From Chryseobacterium rhizoplanae (GTDB lineage: Bacteria; Bacteroidota; Bacteroidia; Flavobacteriales; Weeksellaceae), in contig NZ_FXTC01000007.1 of the NCBI RefSeq assembly GCF_900182655.1, forward strand, positions 62,001 to 126,000: a stretch of 64,000 bases of DNA. Reading direction: 5' to 3'. Shown piece after piece: positions 46,601 through 56,179 of this stretch. The translations under genes were made by a program, and so were the position numbers. The notes beneath the pieces were generated by a model. It had not been told where the DNA came from. It saw only the letters and a list, made by a program, of their open reading frames with translations, and did no database searches. The number at the start of each line of letters is the position of its first letter. Positions within the stretch are counted from its first letter, which is position 1.

Positions 46601-47206
46601 TTATTCTTCCATTTCATTCAGGATCTTTTCCAATTGTTTGGCGCTAGGTCCGTAAAAATATTTTGTCCATAAAATAATACTTGCTACAACAGAAAGAACA
46701 CCTATCAATACTAATAAAATAAGAGATATTTGATGTTTATGGCTAATATCCGCCAACGATTCACCTTTTTTTTCCAAAAGATTATATGCTACTAAACCTA
46801 ATGTTATTAGAAAATGGGGAAGTAACAAAAATCCAAATGACTGGTATCTTTCCATATTTAATTTGAGTTCGTGGTAGATCTTCCAAAGACTATTTCTTGT
46901 GTTTCCTGTGTAAAGCTCCGTCTGTTTGTAAAATTGATAAAATCCGAATAAATAATAACAGGATACGACTACCAATAAAGCATAAGATATATAATAAATG
47001 GTATACTGTGAAGACGGAAATTGGAATAGCATCGGGAAGAAACCAATAAGGATGATGGAAAGAACCTGTGCAGGAAATTCCTTCTTCATACTCTTTTGAA
47101 TCTTTTCTATAGGATGCTTACTTTCTTTTAATTGTTCTATGGTATCAGGAATATGGACATCACTGTCTTCTTTATTCCATTGTTCTTTTAATTGATCAAA
47201 ATTCAT
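46601..47206 (-). CDS. Membrane protein paired with sigma factor (probable anti-sigma)
   Basis: A 201-residue protein with a charged N-terminal 45 residues (MNFDQLKEQWNKED) and four hydrophobic helices. It overlaps the ECF sigma gene by 11 bases. Together with the topology, this suggests that it binds and controls the sigma factor at the inner membrane, but no anti-sigma motif is visible. Confidence 0.65.
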   Translation of the reverse strand: MNFDQLKEQWNKEDSDVHIPDTIEQLKESKHPIEKIQKSMKKEFPAQVLSIILIGFFPMLFQFPSSQYTIYYISYALLVVVSCYYLFGFYQFYKQTELYTGNTRNSLWKIYHELKLNMERYQSFGFLLLPHFLITLGLVAYNLLEKKGESLADISHKHQISLILLVLIGVLSVVASIILWTKYFYGPSAKQLEKILNEMEE

Positions 47207-47705
47207 AGCCTGATTTTTTTATGATTTGCTGTATTTTTTCTTTTGTTCTGTTGAGTTTTACGCGGGCATTGCCTTCGCTGAGCCCCAAATTGTTTCCGAT
47301 TTCTTTATGTGACATTCCTTCCATGAAATAAAATATGACGGCTTTTTCTAAGGAATTTAATTCCTGAACAGCGCTGTAGAAAATTTCCAGCTGCCTGTCC
47401 TTTGTGGGATTGTAATCCTCCTGCAGTATTTCAAAATGATGAGGAGTATCTGTATGGTTATTGGATCTCTGCTTTTCCTTTTTTAAATAGGTGATGGCAG
47501 TATTAATGGCAACCCGATACATCCAGGTTGAGAACTCACTGTTCCCTTTGAAATTCTGATAAGACTTCCAAAGCTGGATAAGGATTTCCTGCTGCAGATC
47601 TTCCCGGTCTTCTACAGAATCTGCATAGATCCGCGAGGCTTTGTATAAGATACCTTTATGCTGGTTGACAAGCTTTAAAAAGGCAGTTTCGGTTGGATTA
47701 CTCAC
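47196..47705 (-). CDS. ECF-type RNA polymerase sigma factor
   Basis: A 169-residue sigma factor with region 2 (EDREDLQQEILIQLWKSYQ, then FSTWMYRVAINTAITYL) and region 4 (LEKAVIFYFMEGMSHKEIG, then LGLSEGNARVKLNRTKEKI). It is the first gene of a two-gene operon with the membrane protein. It is distinct in sequence from the ECF factor at 4287. Confidence 0.93.
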   Translation of the reverse strand: MSNPTETAFLKLVNQHKGILYKASRIYADSVEDREDLQQEILIQLWKSYQNFKGNSEFSTWMYRVAINTAITYLKKEKQRSNNHTDTPHHFEILQEDYNPTKDRQLEIFYSAVQELNSLEKAVIFYFMEGMSHKEIGNNLGLSEGNARVKLNRTKEKIQQIIKKSGYEF

Positions 47706-47729
47706 AATAATTTCATGGCTAGGTTATTG

Positions 47730-48608
47730 TTATAAACTCGTCACAGGTTTTACCGTATAGCCTTGTGACCGAAGAAGAGTGATAATGCCGTTTTCACCCA
47801 TAAGATGAGAGCCACCTACTGCAAATAAAGAACTTTCCTTTTTCATCATTTCCGGCATTATTTTTACCCAGTTTTGATTTCTGTTGGTCAGCATTGCCTT
47901 TTCCTGTCGGGTATTCATAAATCTTTTATCTTTAAAAAGGCTGTAAAGGGATTGTACATTTTCATTTTTGAAAGCTTCAATCATCTGTCTGAAGAGTATT
48001 TCATATTCCTTACCCATTTTTAGTTGAGCAATAGTGCTTTTCATATCATAGGCTTCGCTAATAGCTTTCATCTGATCATCTACTTTTTCCAGTCCTTTGA
48101 TGCTTTTTTTATCCTTTATGGCTTTCTTAAGAAGTTCCATTTCGTAAAGCTTTACTTCGGTCTGAGGACAAGGAACAGCCTTGGTAGAAAGCAGTGCATA
48201 GAGTGTCTGAGGATTTGAAGAATCTACACTTTTCAGATCCGTTCCGTAATTGGCGAGAATACTATTCAGTTCCTTGGCTTCTTCCCGAGAAAGCTGATCA
48301 GAAATTTTTTTATCAGTCTTTTGATACATTTTTTGTAGTGACATCATTTCAGCAGGATCTGTATAATTGATTTCCATAACAAAGTTGTCAGATTTCTCGA
48401 GAGCTTTTAATACCTTAGGTTTTATTTCAAAATCTTTAGTGCATAAGATATGAAATGTTCCTGTAATATATGAAGGCTTGGAAAGACCATTTCCGGAAAC
48501 CTCCCAAAGCAGGCTGTTGTCTTTACTGGTGATATTGCTTTGTGCTTTTGATGTCATAGAACCCAATGATAATAACGCTGCGAATCCAAGTTTTACTAAA
48601 TTTTTCAT
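47730..48608 (-). CDS. TraB/GumN family protein, exported
   Basis: A 292-residue protein; the start is at 48608 where the signal peptide MKNLVKLGFAALLSLGSMTSKAQ begins, not at the 48746 end of the open frame. The family motifs are SLLWEVSGNG, YITGTFH near the N-terminus and VGGSHLMGENGIITLL near the C-terminus, with conserved GxxH positions proposed to bind metal. Related proteins are thought to be metal-dependent peptidase-like (TIKI/TraB) proteins; the substrate is unknown. It lies just downstream of a terminator and 24 bases before the sigma gene. Confidence 0.88.
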   Translation of the reverse strand: MKNLVKLGFAALLSLGSMTSKAQSNITSKDNSLLWEVSGNGLSKPSYITGTFHILCTKDFEIKPKVLKALEKSDNFVMEINYTDPAEMMSLQKMYQKTDKKISDQLSREEAKELNSILANYGTDLKSVDSSNPQTLYALLSTKAVPCPQTEVKLYEMELLKKAIKDKKSIKGLEKVDDQMKAISEAYDMKSTIAQLKMGKEYEILFRQMIEAFKNENVQSLYSLFKDKRFMNTRQEKAMLTNRNQNWVKIMPEMMKKESSLFAVGGSHLMGENGIITLLRSQGYTVKPVTSL

Positions 48609-48689
48609 AATATTAATTTTTTTGATTTTCTGTTCTTTTAAACAGTAGGTAAAGCAGGTATTAAAATCGTTACAGTTTTTTTCAAAAAA

Positions 48690-48717
48690 AATAAAAACCT
48701 CCTGAAAACAGGAGGCT
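48690..48717 (-). terminator. Terminator of DUF4349 gene (minus strand)
   Basis: CCTCCTG and CAGGAGG with an AAAA loop; a long T-run follows on the minus strand. Confidence 0.88.
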
Positions 48718-48764
48718 GTAAAATCTAAAATTATGATGATAACCAATTGGTTAATAGAGTTTTT

Positions 48765-49676
48765 TTATTGCTGGATTTTCGGTTGTTCAGGTTTTGAAAC
48801 TTTTCTTTTTCTTAGGAAATAAATCAGAGCAGCTGCAATTAATAGGATTGGCCAGATATTGATAAGGGCAACGATAATTCTTTGGATCAGATAAAAACCA
48901 TAAACAAAACCATCTTTCGCATCATAGATAAAATTGTATTTATATTTATTATCAATGCTTGTGGTATTGGCTACGGCAATTTCAGCGATACGCAATTGAG
49001 GTTCTTTGATGTAAATATCAATGGTGCTGTATTTCAGGTCGTCTGTCATATTCATACTTGCCAGCTTTTGAAGGTTTCCTTCAGACATATTCTCATCATC
49101 CAGCGTTACTTTATCTTTATTTGTCTTTAATTTGTTGATGTTCTCCGAAGTCTTTTGATTTCTTTTTCCTTCCAGTTCAGAATACTTGATGTTGGCCGTC
49201 ACATCTTCCGCATTGATGGATCTTGAATTAAGAAATAATTTGTTTGAGTTGATTGCTGTTAAAAGTTCACCCAGCTTTTCAGTAGGAATACGCACCTGCA
49301 TTCTATTCTCCGACTGATATTTTTTAACCAGCATCGCTTCTTCATTGGAAGTGTTGTAAGTATCTTCAGAAATTACATTGCTTTGAAGATTACTGTTGGT
49401 AACAAAACCTCCAAGTTCCTGAACCGATTTTTCAATAGCGATGGTTGCATTATACACATCTTTTACTTCCATGCTGACATCCGCGGTCTTGATGAACTGT
49501 TTGTCCTTTACCTTCATATCGGCAACAGATGAAATACTGTCTGAAATAATAGCAGAAGTTGAATCTGTTGTAGCGTAGGCATTAAGATCAGTTTCAGCAA
49601 CTTCACCTTTTTTACATGAATAAATTCCTAATAAAAGTACAGCAGATAGAGATAATTTAATGTAAGTCGTTTTCAT
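48765..49676 (-). CDS. DUF4349 domain lipoprotein
   Basis: A 303-residue protein starting at the ATG at 49676, where a lipoprotein signal (LLLGIYSCKKGE) begins. The DUF4349 pattern is visible: TADVSMEVKDVYNATIAIEK, GGFVTNSNLQ, RMQVRIPTEKL, then a coiled-coil section and a C-terminal membrane helix (about 265-290) followed by RKRK. It is held in the envelope by both ends. No function is known to me. Confidence 0.85.
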   Translation of the reverse strand: MKTTYIKLSLSAVLLLGIYSCKKGEVAETDLNAYATTDSTSAIISDSISSVADMKVKDKQFIKTADVSMEVKDVYNATIAIEKSVQELGGFVTNSNLQSNVISEDTYNTSNEEAMLVKKYQSENRMQVRIPTEKLGELLTAINSNKLFLNSRSINAEDVTANIKYSELEGKRNQKTSENINKLKTNKDKVTLDDENMSEGNLQKLASMNMTDDLKYSTIDIYIKEPQLRIAEIAVANTTSIDNKYKYNFIYDAKDGFVYGFYLIQRIIVALINIWPILLIAAALIYFLRKRKVSKPEQPKIQQ

Positions 49677-49884
49677 AGCGTTGATTTTTGTTGTTTTCCT
49701 TGAGTCAAAGTTCTGGCAGGATCTTTTGTAACACTTGAAAATCAAAAGTAAAAAACTTGTAAACGGAATATTCGTTTTTAATTGATTGAAAATAAGTACT
49801 TTGTAAAATGAAGCAGGGTTCCGGTGTTTGCTTTCGGAGCAATTTTTGCTTATCTTTTACAAACCAAAACTACAATCTATCACT

Positions 49885-51243
49885 ATGTCAAATACCTTTT
49901 CCAAAATCAGAAACGCAATAGGACTATTCACATCCATAGATTTTGATCAGCTGAGTGCCATTTCTCAAAAAGTGGATCTTCCCAAACTGATGCATAATTT
50001 CTCAAAACTTGATGATAAACAGCTTTCCGGGCTTATGAAAATGCTGGATCCGGAAAAGAAAAAGAAAGAACTTCCACCTATTGACGGAGATTTCTATGAT
50101 ATCTACCATACCCTTACTCCCGAACAGCGTGAAATTCAGCTTAAAGTAAGAGCTTTCATGGAAAAAGAAGTAAAACCTCTGGTGAATCATTACTGGCTCA
50201 GAGACGAATTTCCATTTGAACTGATTCCAAAATTCCAAAAACTGGATATCTGCGGTGTTACTTACGAAGGTTATGGCTGTCCGGGAATGCCTTTCCTGAT
50301 GGAAGGAGTCATTGCGATGGAAATGGCAAGGGTGGATGCTTCCATAGCAACATTTTTTGGAGTACAATCCGGGCTGGCAATGGGTTCTATTTATATCTGC
50401 GGGTCTGAAGAACAGAAGCAAAAATGGCTCCCGCAGATGCAGAAATTTGAAAAAATAGGCGCTTTCGGACTTACAGAGCCGGAAGTGGGTTCCGGAGCAG
50501 CAGGCGGTCTCACCGTAACCTGTAAAAAAACACCTGAAGGCTGGGTTCTGAATGGTCAGAAAAAATGGATCGGGAACGCCACTTTTGCTGATATAATTAT
50601 TATCTGGGCAAGAGATTTGGACAGCGGCGAAGTGAAAGGATTTATTGTTGAAAAAGATAATCCCGGATTTTCTGTAGAAAAGATCAAAGGAAAAATGGCC
50701 TTAAGGATTGTCCAGAACGGACTGATCACATTAAAAGACTGTATTGTAACCGAAGAAAACCGTCTTCAGAATGCCAATTCATTTAAAGATACCGGAAAAG
50801 TACTCAGAATGACCAGAGCTGGAGTGGCATGGATGGCCACAGGCTGTGCACGAGGAGCCTATGAAAGTGCTCTGGATTATACAAGAAAAAGAGAACAGTT
50901 TGGAAGACCTATTGCTTCATTTCAAATGATTCAGGGGCATCTGGTAGAAATGCTGTCTAATCTTACTGCGATGCAAACGATGGTGTTCCGGCTGTCTGAA
51001 ATGCAGGATGAAGGAATTTTGAAAGATGAACACGCCTCTTTGGCTAAAGTTTTCTGTACGCTCAGAACCAGAGATATTGTTTCCAGAGCAAGAGAGGTAA
51101 TGGGAGGCAACGGAATTTTGCTGGAGTACGATGTAGCCAGATTTGTTGCCGATGCAGAAGCTATTTATTCTTATGAAGGAACGAAAGAAATCAATTCATT
51201 GATTGTAGGACGTTCCATTACAGGTTTCAGTGCTTTTGTATAG
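49885..51243 (+). CDS. Acyl-CoA dehydrogenase (glutaryl-CoA dehydrogenase-like)
   Basis: A 452-residue FAD enzyme; start at the ATG at 49885, the upstream extension to 49828 being unlikely. Domains in order: N-terminal helices, FAD-binding middle part (GAFGLTEPEVGSGAAGG, KKWIGNATFADIIIIWA), and the C-terminal helical domain with the catalytic glutamate in YEGTKEINSLIVGRSITG. The middle part resembles glutaryl-CoA dehydrogenase and plant short-chain acyl-CoA oxidases. It removes two hydrogens from an acyl-CoA; the chain length is not certain. Transcribed alone. Confidence 0.9.
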   Translation: MSNTFSKIRNAIGLFTSIDFDQLSAISQKVDLPKLMHNFSKLDDKQLSGLMKMLDPEKKKKELPPIDGDFYDIYHTLTPEQREIQLKVRAFMEKEVKPLVNHYWLRDEFPFELIPKFQKLDICGVTYEGYGCPGMPFLMEGVIAMEMARVDASIATFFGVQSGLAMGSIYICGSEEQKQKWLPQMQKFEKIGAFGLTEPEVGSGAAGGLTVTCKKTPEGWVLNGQKKWIGNATFADIIIIWARDLDSGEVKGFIVEKDNPGFSVEKIKGKMALRIVQNGLITLKDCIVTEENRLQNANSFKDTGKVLRMTRAGVAWMATGCARGAYESALDYTRKREQFGRPIASFQMIQGHLVEMLSNLTAMQTMVFRLSEMQDEGILKDEHASLAKVFCTLRTRDIVSRAREVMGGNGILLEYDVARFVADAEAIYSYEGTKEINSLIVGRSITGFSAFV

Positions 51244-51257
51244 AGCAGAAAGCAGAT

Positions 51258-51291
51258 AATAGGTTGTAGGCAATACGACCTGCAACCTATT
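51258..51291. repeat. Hairpin between convergent genes
   Basis: Arms AATAGGTTGTAGG and CCTGCAACCTATT (one G-U pair) with an eight-base spacer, followed by a further copy of ACCTGCAACCT. No T-run. It lies in the 58 bases between the dehydrogenase and DoxX genes and may stop both. Confidence 0.6.
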
Positions 51292-51301
51292 ACCTGCAAC
51301 C

Positions 51302-51679
51302 TTATGAAACTAAGTGTTTATATTTTTCCCTGTTGTCAAGAATCATCCAAAGGTTGATCAGGAACATCACCCCGGCAATACCCATTCCCATTGGAGATTT
51401 GTCTAAAGTGAAAACATGGGCAACAATTCCTACCATCACGGGTAAAATAACAATAGCTCCCAGCGCTCTCGTTTTTGGGAAAATAAACAGTAATCCGCCA
51501 ATGACTTCTACGATACCTACTAATGGCATCAGCCAGCTGATTTCTCCGAAAGCAGAGAAGAGTTTCATTTGCTCAGGAGTAGGTTTCTCCATAGGCATAT
51601 AGTTAAAAAACTTGTTTAATCCGGCATTAATAAACATAAGACCGAACAGTAAGCATAAAATGAATTTTATTATTTTCAT
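51302..51679 (-). CDS. DoxX-like membrane protein
   Basis: A 125-residue protein with four membrane helices and family features (INAGLNKFFNYMP near the N-terminus, VGIVEVIGGLLFIFPKTRALG). Members occur in quinone or redox-related systems, but the role of this one is unknown. It is transcribed alone, towards the dehydrogenase gene. Confidence 0.85.
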   Translation of the reverse strand: MKIIKFILCLLFGLMFINAGLNKFFNYMPMEKPTPEQMKLFSAFGEISWLMPLVGIVEVIGGLLFIFPKTRALGAIVILPVMVGIVAHVFTLDKSPMGMGIAGVMFLINLWMILDNREKYKHLVS

Positions 51680-51831
51680 AATTGATGATTTGATATCAAA
51701 TGTAAAATAAAAATATGATATTTTGTTATTTATTTAACATAAAATATTAAATCAATTGTTAATGTACGTTAATTAGTGCTTTTGTGTAATTTTATTGCAT
51801 ATCTTCGAAAAGCAAATCAAAACTATAAATC

Positions 51832-52080
51832 ATGCTAAAAAATCTAAAAAAATTAAACCGTACGGATTTAAGAGAAATCCAAGGGGGAGGAGGAGTTGGA
51901 AAATGTGATATAGGACCGATAGGATGTCCATGTAAAATTCCACCTGGTGATCCTTGTTTAGGTGGTCCCGGCGGAGAACCCGGAGGTCCGACCTATGGAT
52001 ACTGCCCGGACAGTCAATCTTATATCCTATGTACAGAAACTTGTCCAAATGGAATGAGTCCTTTGTGTCCTCTTCCATAA
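51832..52080 (+). CDS. Bacteriocin-like RiPP precursor with GG leader
   Basis: An 82-residue peptide. The N-terminal LKKLNRTDLREIQGGG is a leader ending in a double glycine, as in many Bacteroidota natural-product precursors (bacteriocin-like leader KKLxRxxLKxIxGG, by recollection). The core of about 60 residues is rich in Gly and Pro and has eight cysteines. A C39-type peptidase/ABC exporter would be expected to cut after GG, but neither it nor any modifying enzyme is encoded in the window. It has its own terminator and may have its own promoter (TTTG 51781, TATCTTCG 51800). Confidence 0.8.
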   Translation: MLKNLKKLNRTDLREIQGGGGVGKCDIGPIGCPCKIPPGDPCLGGPGGEPGGPTYGYCPDSQSYILCTETCPNGMSPLCPLP

Positions 52081-52085
52081 CAATA

Positions 52086-52117
52086 AAAAAGACTGTCTTG
52101 AAAAAGGCAGTCTTTTT
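52086..52117 (+). terminator. Terminator after RiPP precursor
   Basis: Arms AAAAAGACTGTCTT and AAGGCAGTCTTTTT with one wobble and a T-run. The arms resemble the outer arms of the element at 35702 (AGACTGTCTyA / GGCAGTCTT). Confidence 0.88.
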
Positions 52118-52194
52118 GTTTAAATTTAAAAGCTCAAGTCTTTAAAATAATATTATTTATTACTCATTACATATTGCTCATTAATAAATAATGA

Positions 52195-53307
52195 TCAGTC
52201 CATTTCCTTCAGCGTAATATTCTTAGAAATCTTATAACTTTTCTTCTTTTTATCAGGTCGCTGTTCTTCCCCAAGCAATCTTCCCCAAGGTTTAAGGTCA
52301 TCTACTCTTTCACAAATAATCTTAATAATAGCAATCGCCGGAATACACAGGAACATTCCTGCAATTCCCCAAAGATGCTCTCCCAACAGAATACCAATAA
52401 AGGAAAATAAAGCATTGATTTTTACTTTGGAGCCCACCACAAATGGCAGAACAATATTTCCGTCTACAGCATGAATGGCAATATATCCCAAAGCAACATA
52501 AATACACGTTGAAGGGGTAGAAGTTGCAAAAGCTATAAAGCAGGAGATTAAAAGTGAAATAAAAATTCCAAGATAGGGAATAACGTTTAATAACCCGGTA
52601 AGAACTCCTAAGAGAATGGCATATTTTACCCCAAGAACCGTAAGGAGAATGGATGTTAAAACAGAAACGATTATTACCTGAAGAAAAAGCCCGAAGATAT
52701 ACTTCTTAGTCATGATGCGGATCTCATTTACAGCTTCCTGTACGCTCGCTTTATGTCTTTCGTTGAAAACGGTAACGATAAAATTATTTAAAAGTCTTCT
52801 GTAATTTAAAATAAAGATAAAAAACAGAGTGAAAAATATAATAAAACCGAATCCTGTTGAAAATATTCCAAAGGTAAATCCTAAAATTACTCCCGAAGAA
52901 GATAGCAGTTTAGTTAATCCCTGGTTAATATAATCCACCTGTTCATCCACTTTCACATTAAATGTTTTGGAAACCCAGTGCTGAAGGCTATTGAAAACAG
53001 TGGTAAACTGTTCTTTGAGGTGCGGAAGATCTTTGCTGAAATCAGACAGCTGATTGGTGAAAAAATAAATAATACCGCCTAGAATCATCAGCATAATAAA
53101 TACTGAGGTCATGGTAGACATGGATCTCGGAAATCTTAACTTTTTTTCCATAAAGGTGGCTGCCGGTAAAAATAGCATAGCCATAAGGAATGCAAGAAAA
53201 AACGGAGCTAAAATACTCTGTCCTAACGCCAGAAGGTAGCCAAGGCCAATGATAGAAATGACCACGAGCGTAAGCTTGACAAGGAAAGGAAGTCTAAGAA
53301 AATTCAT
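52195..53307 (-). CDS. AI-2E family transporter
   Basis: A 370-residue membrane protein with about eight helices and the family's long loop after helix 3 (KDLPHLKEQFTTVFNSLQHW) and ILLGVLTGLLNVIPYLGIF. The family exports small molecules, with some members moving sodium ions or signalling compounds; the name comes from one E. coli member. The substrate here is unknown. It is 206 bases from lon and has the same orientation, with a terminator between. Confidence 0.9.
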   Translation of the reverse strand: MNFLRLPFLVKLTLVVISIIGLGYLLALGQSILAPFFLAFLMAMLFLPAATFMEKKLRFPRSMSTMTSVFIMLMILGGIIYFFTNQLSDFSKDLPHLKEQFTTVFNSLQHWVSKTFNVKVDEQVDYINQGLTKLLSSSGVILGFTFGIFSTGFGFIIFFTLFFIFILNYRRLLNNFIVTVFNERHKASVQEAVNEIRIMTKKYIFGLFLQVIIVSVLTSILLTVLGVKYAILLGVLTGLLNVIPYLGIFISLLISCFIAFATSTPSTCIYVALGYIAIHAVDGNIVLPFVVGSKVKINALFSFIGILLGEHLWGIAGMFLCIPAIAIIKIICERVDDLKPWGRLLGEEQRPDKKKKSYKISKNITLKEMD

Positions 53308-53450
53308 AATCTAAAAATCTGCAGTGTGGAATAAAAATAAGAAAACCCGCCTGAATTGAAAAATTTTTTATTCAATCCTTCAGGATTTTCTTCTATTGTA
53401 TCAAATTTTATTCCATGCAACGGCGAAAAGAATGTTTTGTTTATAAAACA

Positions 53451-53483
53451 GAAACACGCTCTGATACTCAGAACGTGTTTTCT
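53451..53483 (-). terminator. Terminator of lon (minus strand)
   Basis: Arms GAAACACGCTCTGA and TCAGAACGTGTTTTC around ACT; T-run on the minus strand. Confidence 0.85.
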
Positions 53484-53513
53484 TATTGAGAAGTTAATAT
53501 GTTACAAATTGTT

Positions 53514-55919
53514 TTATTCTTCAATGGCGATGTCAATGACTTCCTCCATTCTGCTGACGTAATGTACTTTCAGATCTTTTAAATAGTCTTTTTTGATCTC
53601 TTCAACATCTTTTCTGTTAGCTTCACAAAGGATAACATCTTTAATTCCTGCTCTTGTAGCAGCAAGAAGTTTTTCTTTGATTCCTCCTACAGGAAGTACT
53701 TTTCCTCTTAAAGTAATTTCTCCGGTCATTGCAAGATGAGGTTTTATCTTCTTGTTTTTAAAGGAAGAAACCATAGATGTAAGCATTGCAATACCTGCAG
53801 ACGGCCCATCTTTAGGCGTTGCTCCTTCAGGAACGTGTACGTGGATATTTTTCTTGTCCAGTTCCTCCTGAGGAATTCCCAGTTCGTCATGCTTAGCTTT
53901 AATATATTCCAGGGCAATAGTTGCGGATTCTTTCATTACTGTACCAAGGTTTCCGGTCATTGTTAATGCCCCTTTACCATTGCTTAAAATACTTTCAATA
54001 TAAAGAATATCTCCGCCTACGCTTGTCCAGGCAAGACCTGTTACAACTCCTGGAACTCCGGTAATTTCTGATAAGCTTTTCGGCCTTGGAACCCCAAGGA
54101 TTTCATCTACTTTAGCAACAGAAATTTTTGGATCATATTCTTTTACCAAAGCAGTCTGAAGGGCCACCCATCTTCCAATGGCAGCAATTCTTTTCTCCAG
54201 ACTTCTTACACCGCTTTCCGAAGTGTGGGCTTCTATAATATGCTTGAGCTCTGCATTTCCAAGTTTGAATGACTTTGCATCCAGACCATTTTCCTCCTGC
54301 TGTTTCTTGATTAAGTGTCTTTTCGCAATCTCAATCTTTTCCTCCAAAGTATAACCGGCAATCTGAATGATCTCCGTTCTGTCTAAAAGAGGAGTCTGTA
54401 TCGTTGAAAGAGAATTCGCTGTAGCAATAAACATTACTTTTGACAGGTCATAACCCATCTCAAGGAAATTGTCATAGAAAGACTTATTTTGTTCAGGATC
54501 AAGAACCTCTAATAGTGCTGAGCTTGGATCCCCATGAAGTCCCTGTCCGATTTTATCAATCTCATCAAGGACAATTACCGGGTTTGAAGTACCGGATTTC
54601 TTGATCGACTGTAAAATTCTTCCCGCCATAGCACCGATATAGGTTTTTCTATGTCCGCGGATTTCACTTTCGTCATGAAGACCACCTAAAGATAATCTCA
54701 CATATTTTCTTCCTAAAGCATCTGCAATAGATTTTCCTAAAGAGGTTTTACCAACTCCCGGAGGTCCTACCAGTAATAAAATAGGAGACTTCATGTTGTT
54801 TTTTAATTTTAAAACAGCCATGTGTTCCAAAATTCTTTTCTTGATGTCTTCCAGCCCAAAGTGAGCCTTGTCAAGCACTTTTTCTGCTTTTGCAATATCA
54901 AAAATATCTTTTGTATACGTTTCCCAGGGAAGGTCTGTAAAGAAATCCAGATAGTTTCTCTGTACATTATAGTCGGGAGAATTAGGATTCTGGCGTTGTA
55001 ATCTGCCGATTTCCTTTTGAAAATGTTCCTCTACTTCTTTACTCCATTTTTTGGTTTTAGCCTTCGCAATCAGATCTTCCACATCACTTTCAGGTCCTCC
55101 GCCCAATTCTTCCTGGATGGTTCTGATCTGTTGATTCAGAAAATATTCTCTCTGCTGCTTGTCAAGATCCTTTGAAGTTTTCTGATGGATCTGGCTTCTC
55201 AGTTCCAGTTTTCTGAAATCTTCATGCATCATTTCATAGCATTGATTAGCTCTTATCATCAGGTTTTTCTCTTCAAGAAGCTTTTGTTTTGCTATTGAAG
55301 AAAAATTGGCATTGGTGCAGATGAAATTAAGAAGGTCATCATTATTATTGATGTTTTTGATTGCAAAATTGGCTGCATTAGGAATATTCGGGTCCAGTTC
55401 AATGATCTTTAAAGCAAGATCCTTGATATTCTCAAGCAAAGCTTCATATTCCTCCTGATTTTTAGGACGTGTATCTTTTAATTTTGATATTTCTGCCCTG
55501 AAATAAGGCTGATTTTCAACAATCTTTTTAATCTTGAATCGATGGAAGCCTTTCGTGATCGCCGTAATATTTCCTTCCGGAAGCTTAATGATCTTAATGA
55601 TCTTTGCTAAGGTACCGGTTGTATAAATATCTTTTTCGGCAGGCTGTTCCATATCCGAATTTTTCTGGCTTACAATTCCAATGAAATCTCCGTTCTTCTG
55701 TGCTTCCTCAAGAAGCTGTATAGAGGTTTTTCTCCCTGCAGTAATAGGAATTACCACATTGGGGAACATCACCATATTTCTTACGGGAAGTATAGGGAAT
55801 ATTTTCTGTTCGGAATTTTTATCAGTCTCAGCGAAGTCGGAAAGATTGATTTCTTCAGTTACGATATCAAATCCGTCACTGATCATTTCTTCTAAACTAA
55901 TATCTTCAAATTCTATCAT
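53514..55919 (-). CDS. lon: ATP-dependent protease Lon
   Basis: An 801-residue protease of normal length. The start is the ATG at 55919; a TTG two codons earlier is not used. In order: the N-terminal LON domain ([15 protein letters not shown]), a coiled-coil linker, an AAA domain with Walker A GPPGVGKT and Walker [10 protein letters not shown], and the protease domain with catalytic S707 in KDGPSAG and the lysine in [10 protein letters not shown] near 750. It degrades misfolded and regulatory proteins in the cytoplasm. Two inverted repeats lie just upstream. Confidence 0.97.
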   Translation of the reverse strand: MIEFEDISLEEMISDGFDIVTEEINLSDFAETDKNSEQKIFPILPVRNMVMFPNVVIPITAGRKTSIQLLEEAQKNGDFIGIVSQKNSDMEQPAEKDIYTTGTLAKIIKIIKLPEGNITAITKGFHRFKIKKIVENQPYFRAEISKLKDTRPKNQEEYEALLENIKDLALKIIELDPNIPNAANFAIKNINNNDDLLNFICTNANFSSIAKQKLLEEKNLMIRANQCYEMMHEDFRKLELRSQIHQKTSKDLDKQQREYFLNQQIRTIQEELGGGPESDVEDLIAKAKTKKWSKEVEEHFQKEIGRLQRQNPNSPDYNVQRNYLDFFTDLPWETYTKDIFDIAKAEKVLDKAHFGLEDIKKRILEHMAVLKLKNNMKSPILLLVGPPGVGKTSLGKSIADALGRKYVRLSLGGLHDESEIRGHRKTYIGAMAGRILQSIKKSGTSNPVIVLDEIDKIGQGLHGDPSSALLEVLDPEQNKSFYDNFLEMGYDLSKVMFIATANSLSTIQTPLLDRTEIIQIAGYTLEEKIEIAKRHLIKKQQEENGLDAKSFKLGNAELKHIIEAHTSESGVRSLEKRIAAIGRWVALQTALVKEYDPKISVAKVDEILGVPRPKSLSEITGVPGVVTGLAWTSVGGDILYIESILSNGKGALTMTGNLGTVMKESATIALEYIKAKHDELGIPQEELDKKNIHVHVPEGATPKDGPSAGIAMLTSMVSSFKNKKIKPHLAMTGEITLRGKVLPVGGIKEKLLAATRAGIKDVILCEANRKDVEEIKKDYLKDLKVHYVSRMEEVIDIAIEE

Positions 55920-55928
55920 AGTCAATCG

Positions 55929-55945
55929 AATGACAAATTGTCATT
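55929..55945. promoter_or_regulatory. Palindrome just upstream of lon
   Basis: AATGACAA-A-TTGTCATT, a perfect 8-base dyad with one central base, 10 bases before the start codon. It could be an operator or a small leader hairpin. It does not match the CIRCE element. Confidence 0.5.
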
Positions 55946-55973
55946 TTCGTTTTTTATCGTTAAAGGGATTTTT

Positions 55974-56007
55974 TATAATATGCTCTGAAAACGTGCGGCA
56001 TATTATA
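55974..56007. promoter_or_regulatory. Inverted repeat in the lon / foldase intergenic region
   Basis: Perfect arms TATAATATGC (55974-55983) and GCATATTATA (55998-56007) with a 14-base spacer. It lies in the divergent region of 260 bases between lon and the PpiD-like gene. Confidence 0.5.
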
Positions 56008-56179
56008 ATATTCTAAAAATGCACAATACTTATGCCATTTGTTTTTTACTTAAAAATACGGTCAAAATTTCCTTTTTTAGATAATCTTTGCATTAAAAAT
56101 CAAAATAAAGCAGTTCTGTTTCTGTAATTTCTTAAAAATGTGTATTTTCGCAAACTGATAAAAAACTATAATTTATAAA

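Noticed and set aside
51830..52078. Minus-strand 82-codon frame opposite the RiPP-like precursor
   Set aside because: It is a mirror of the real gene; the plus strand has the GG leader and a terminator.
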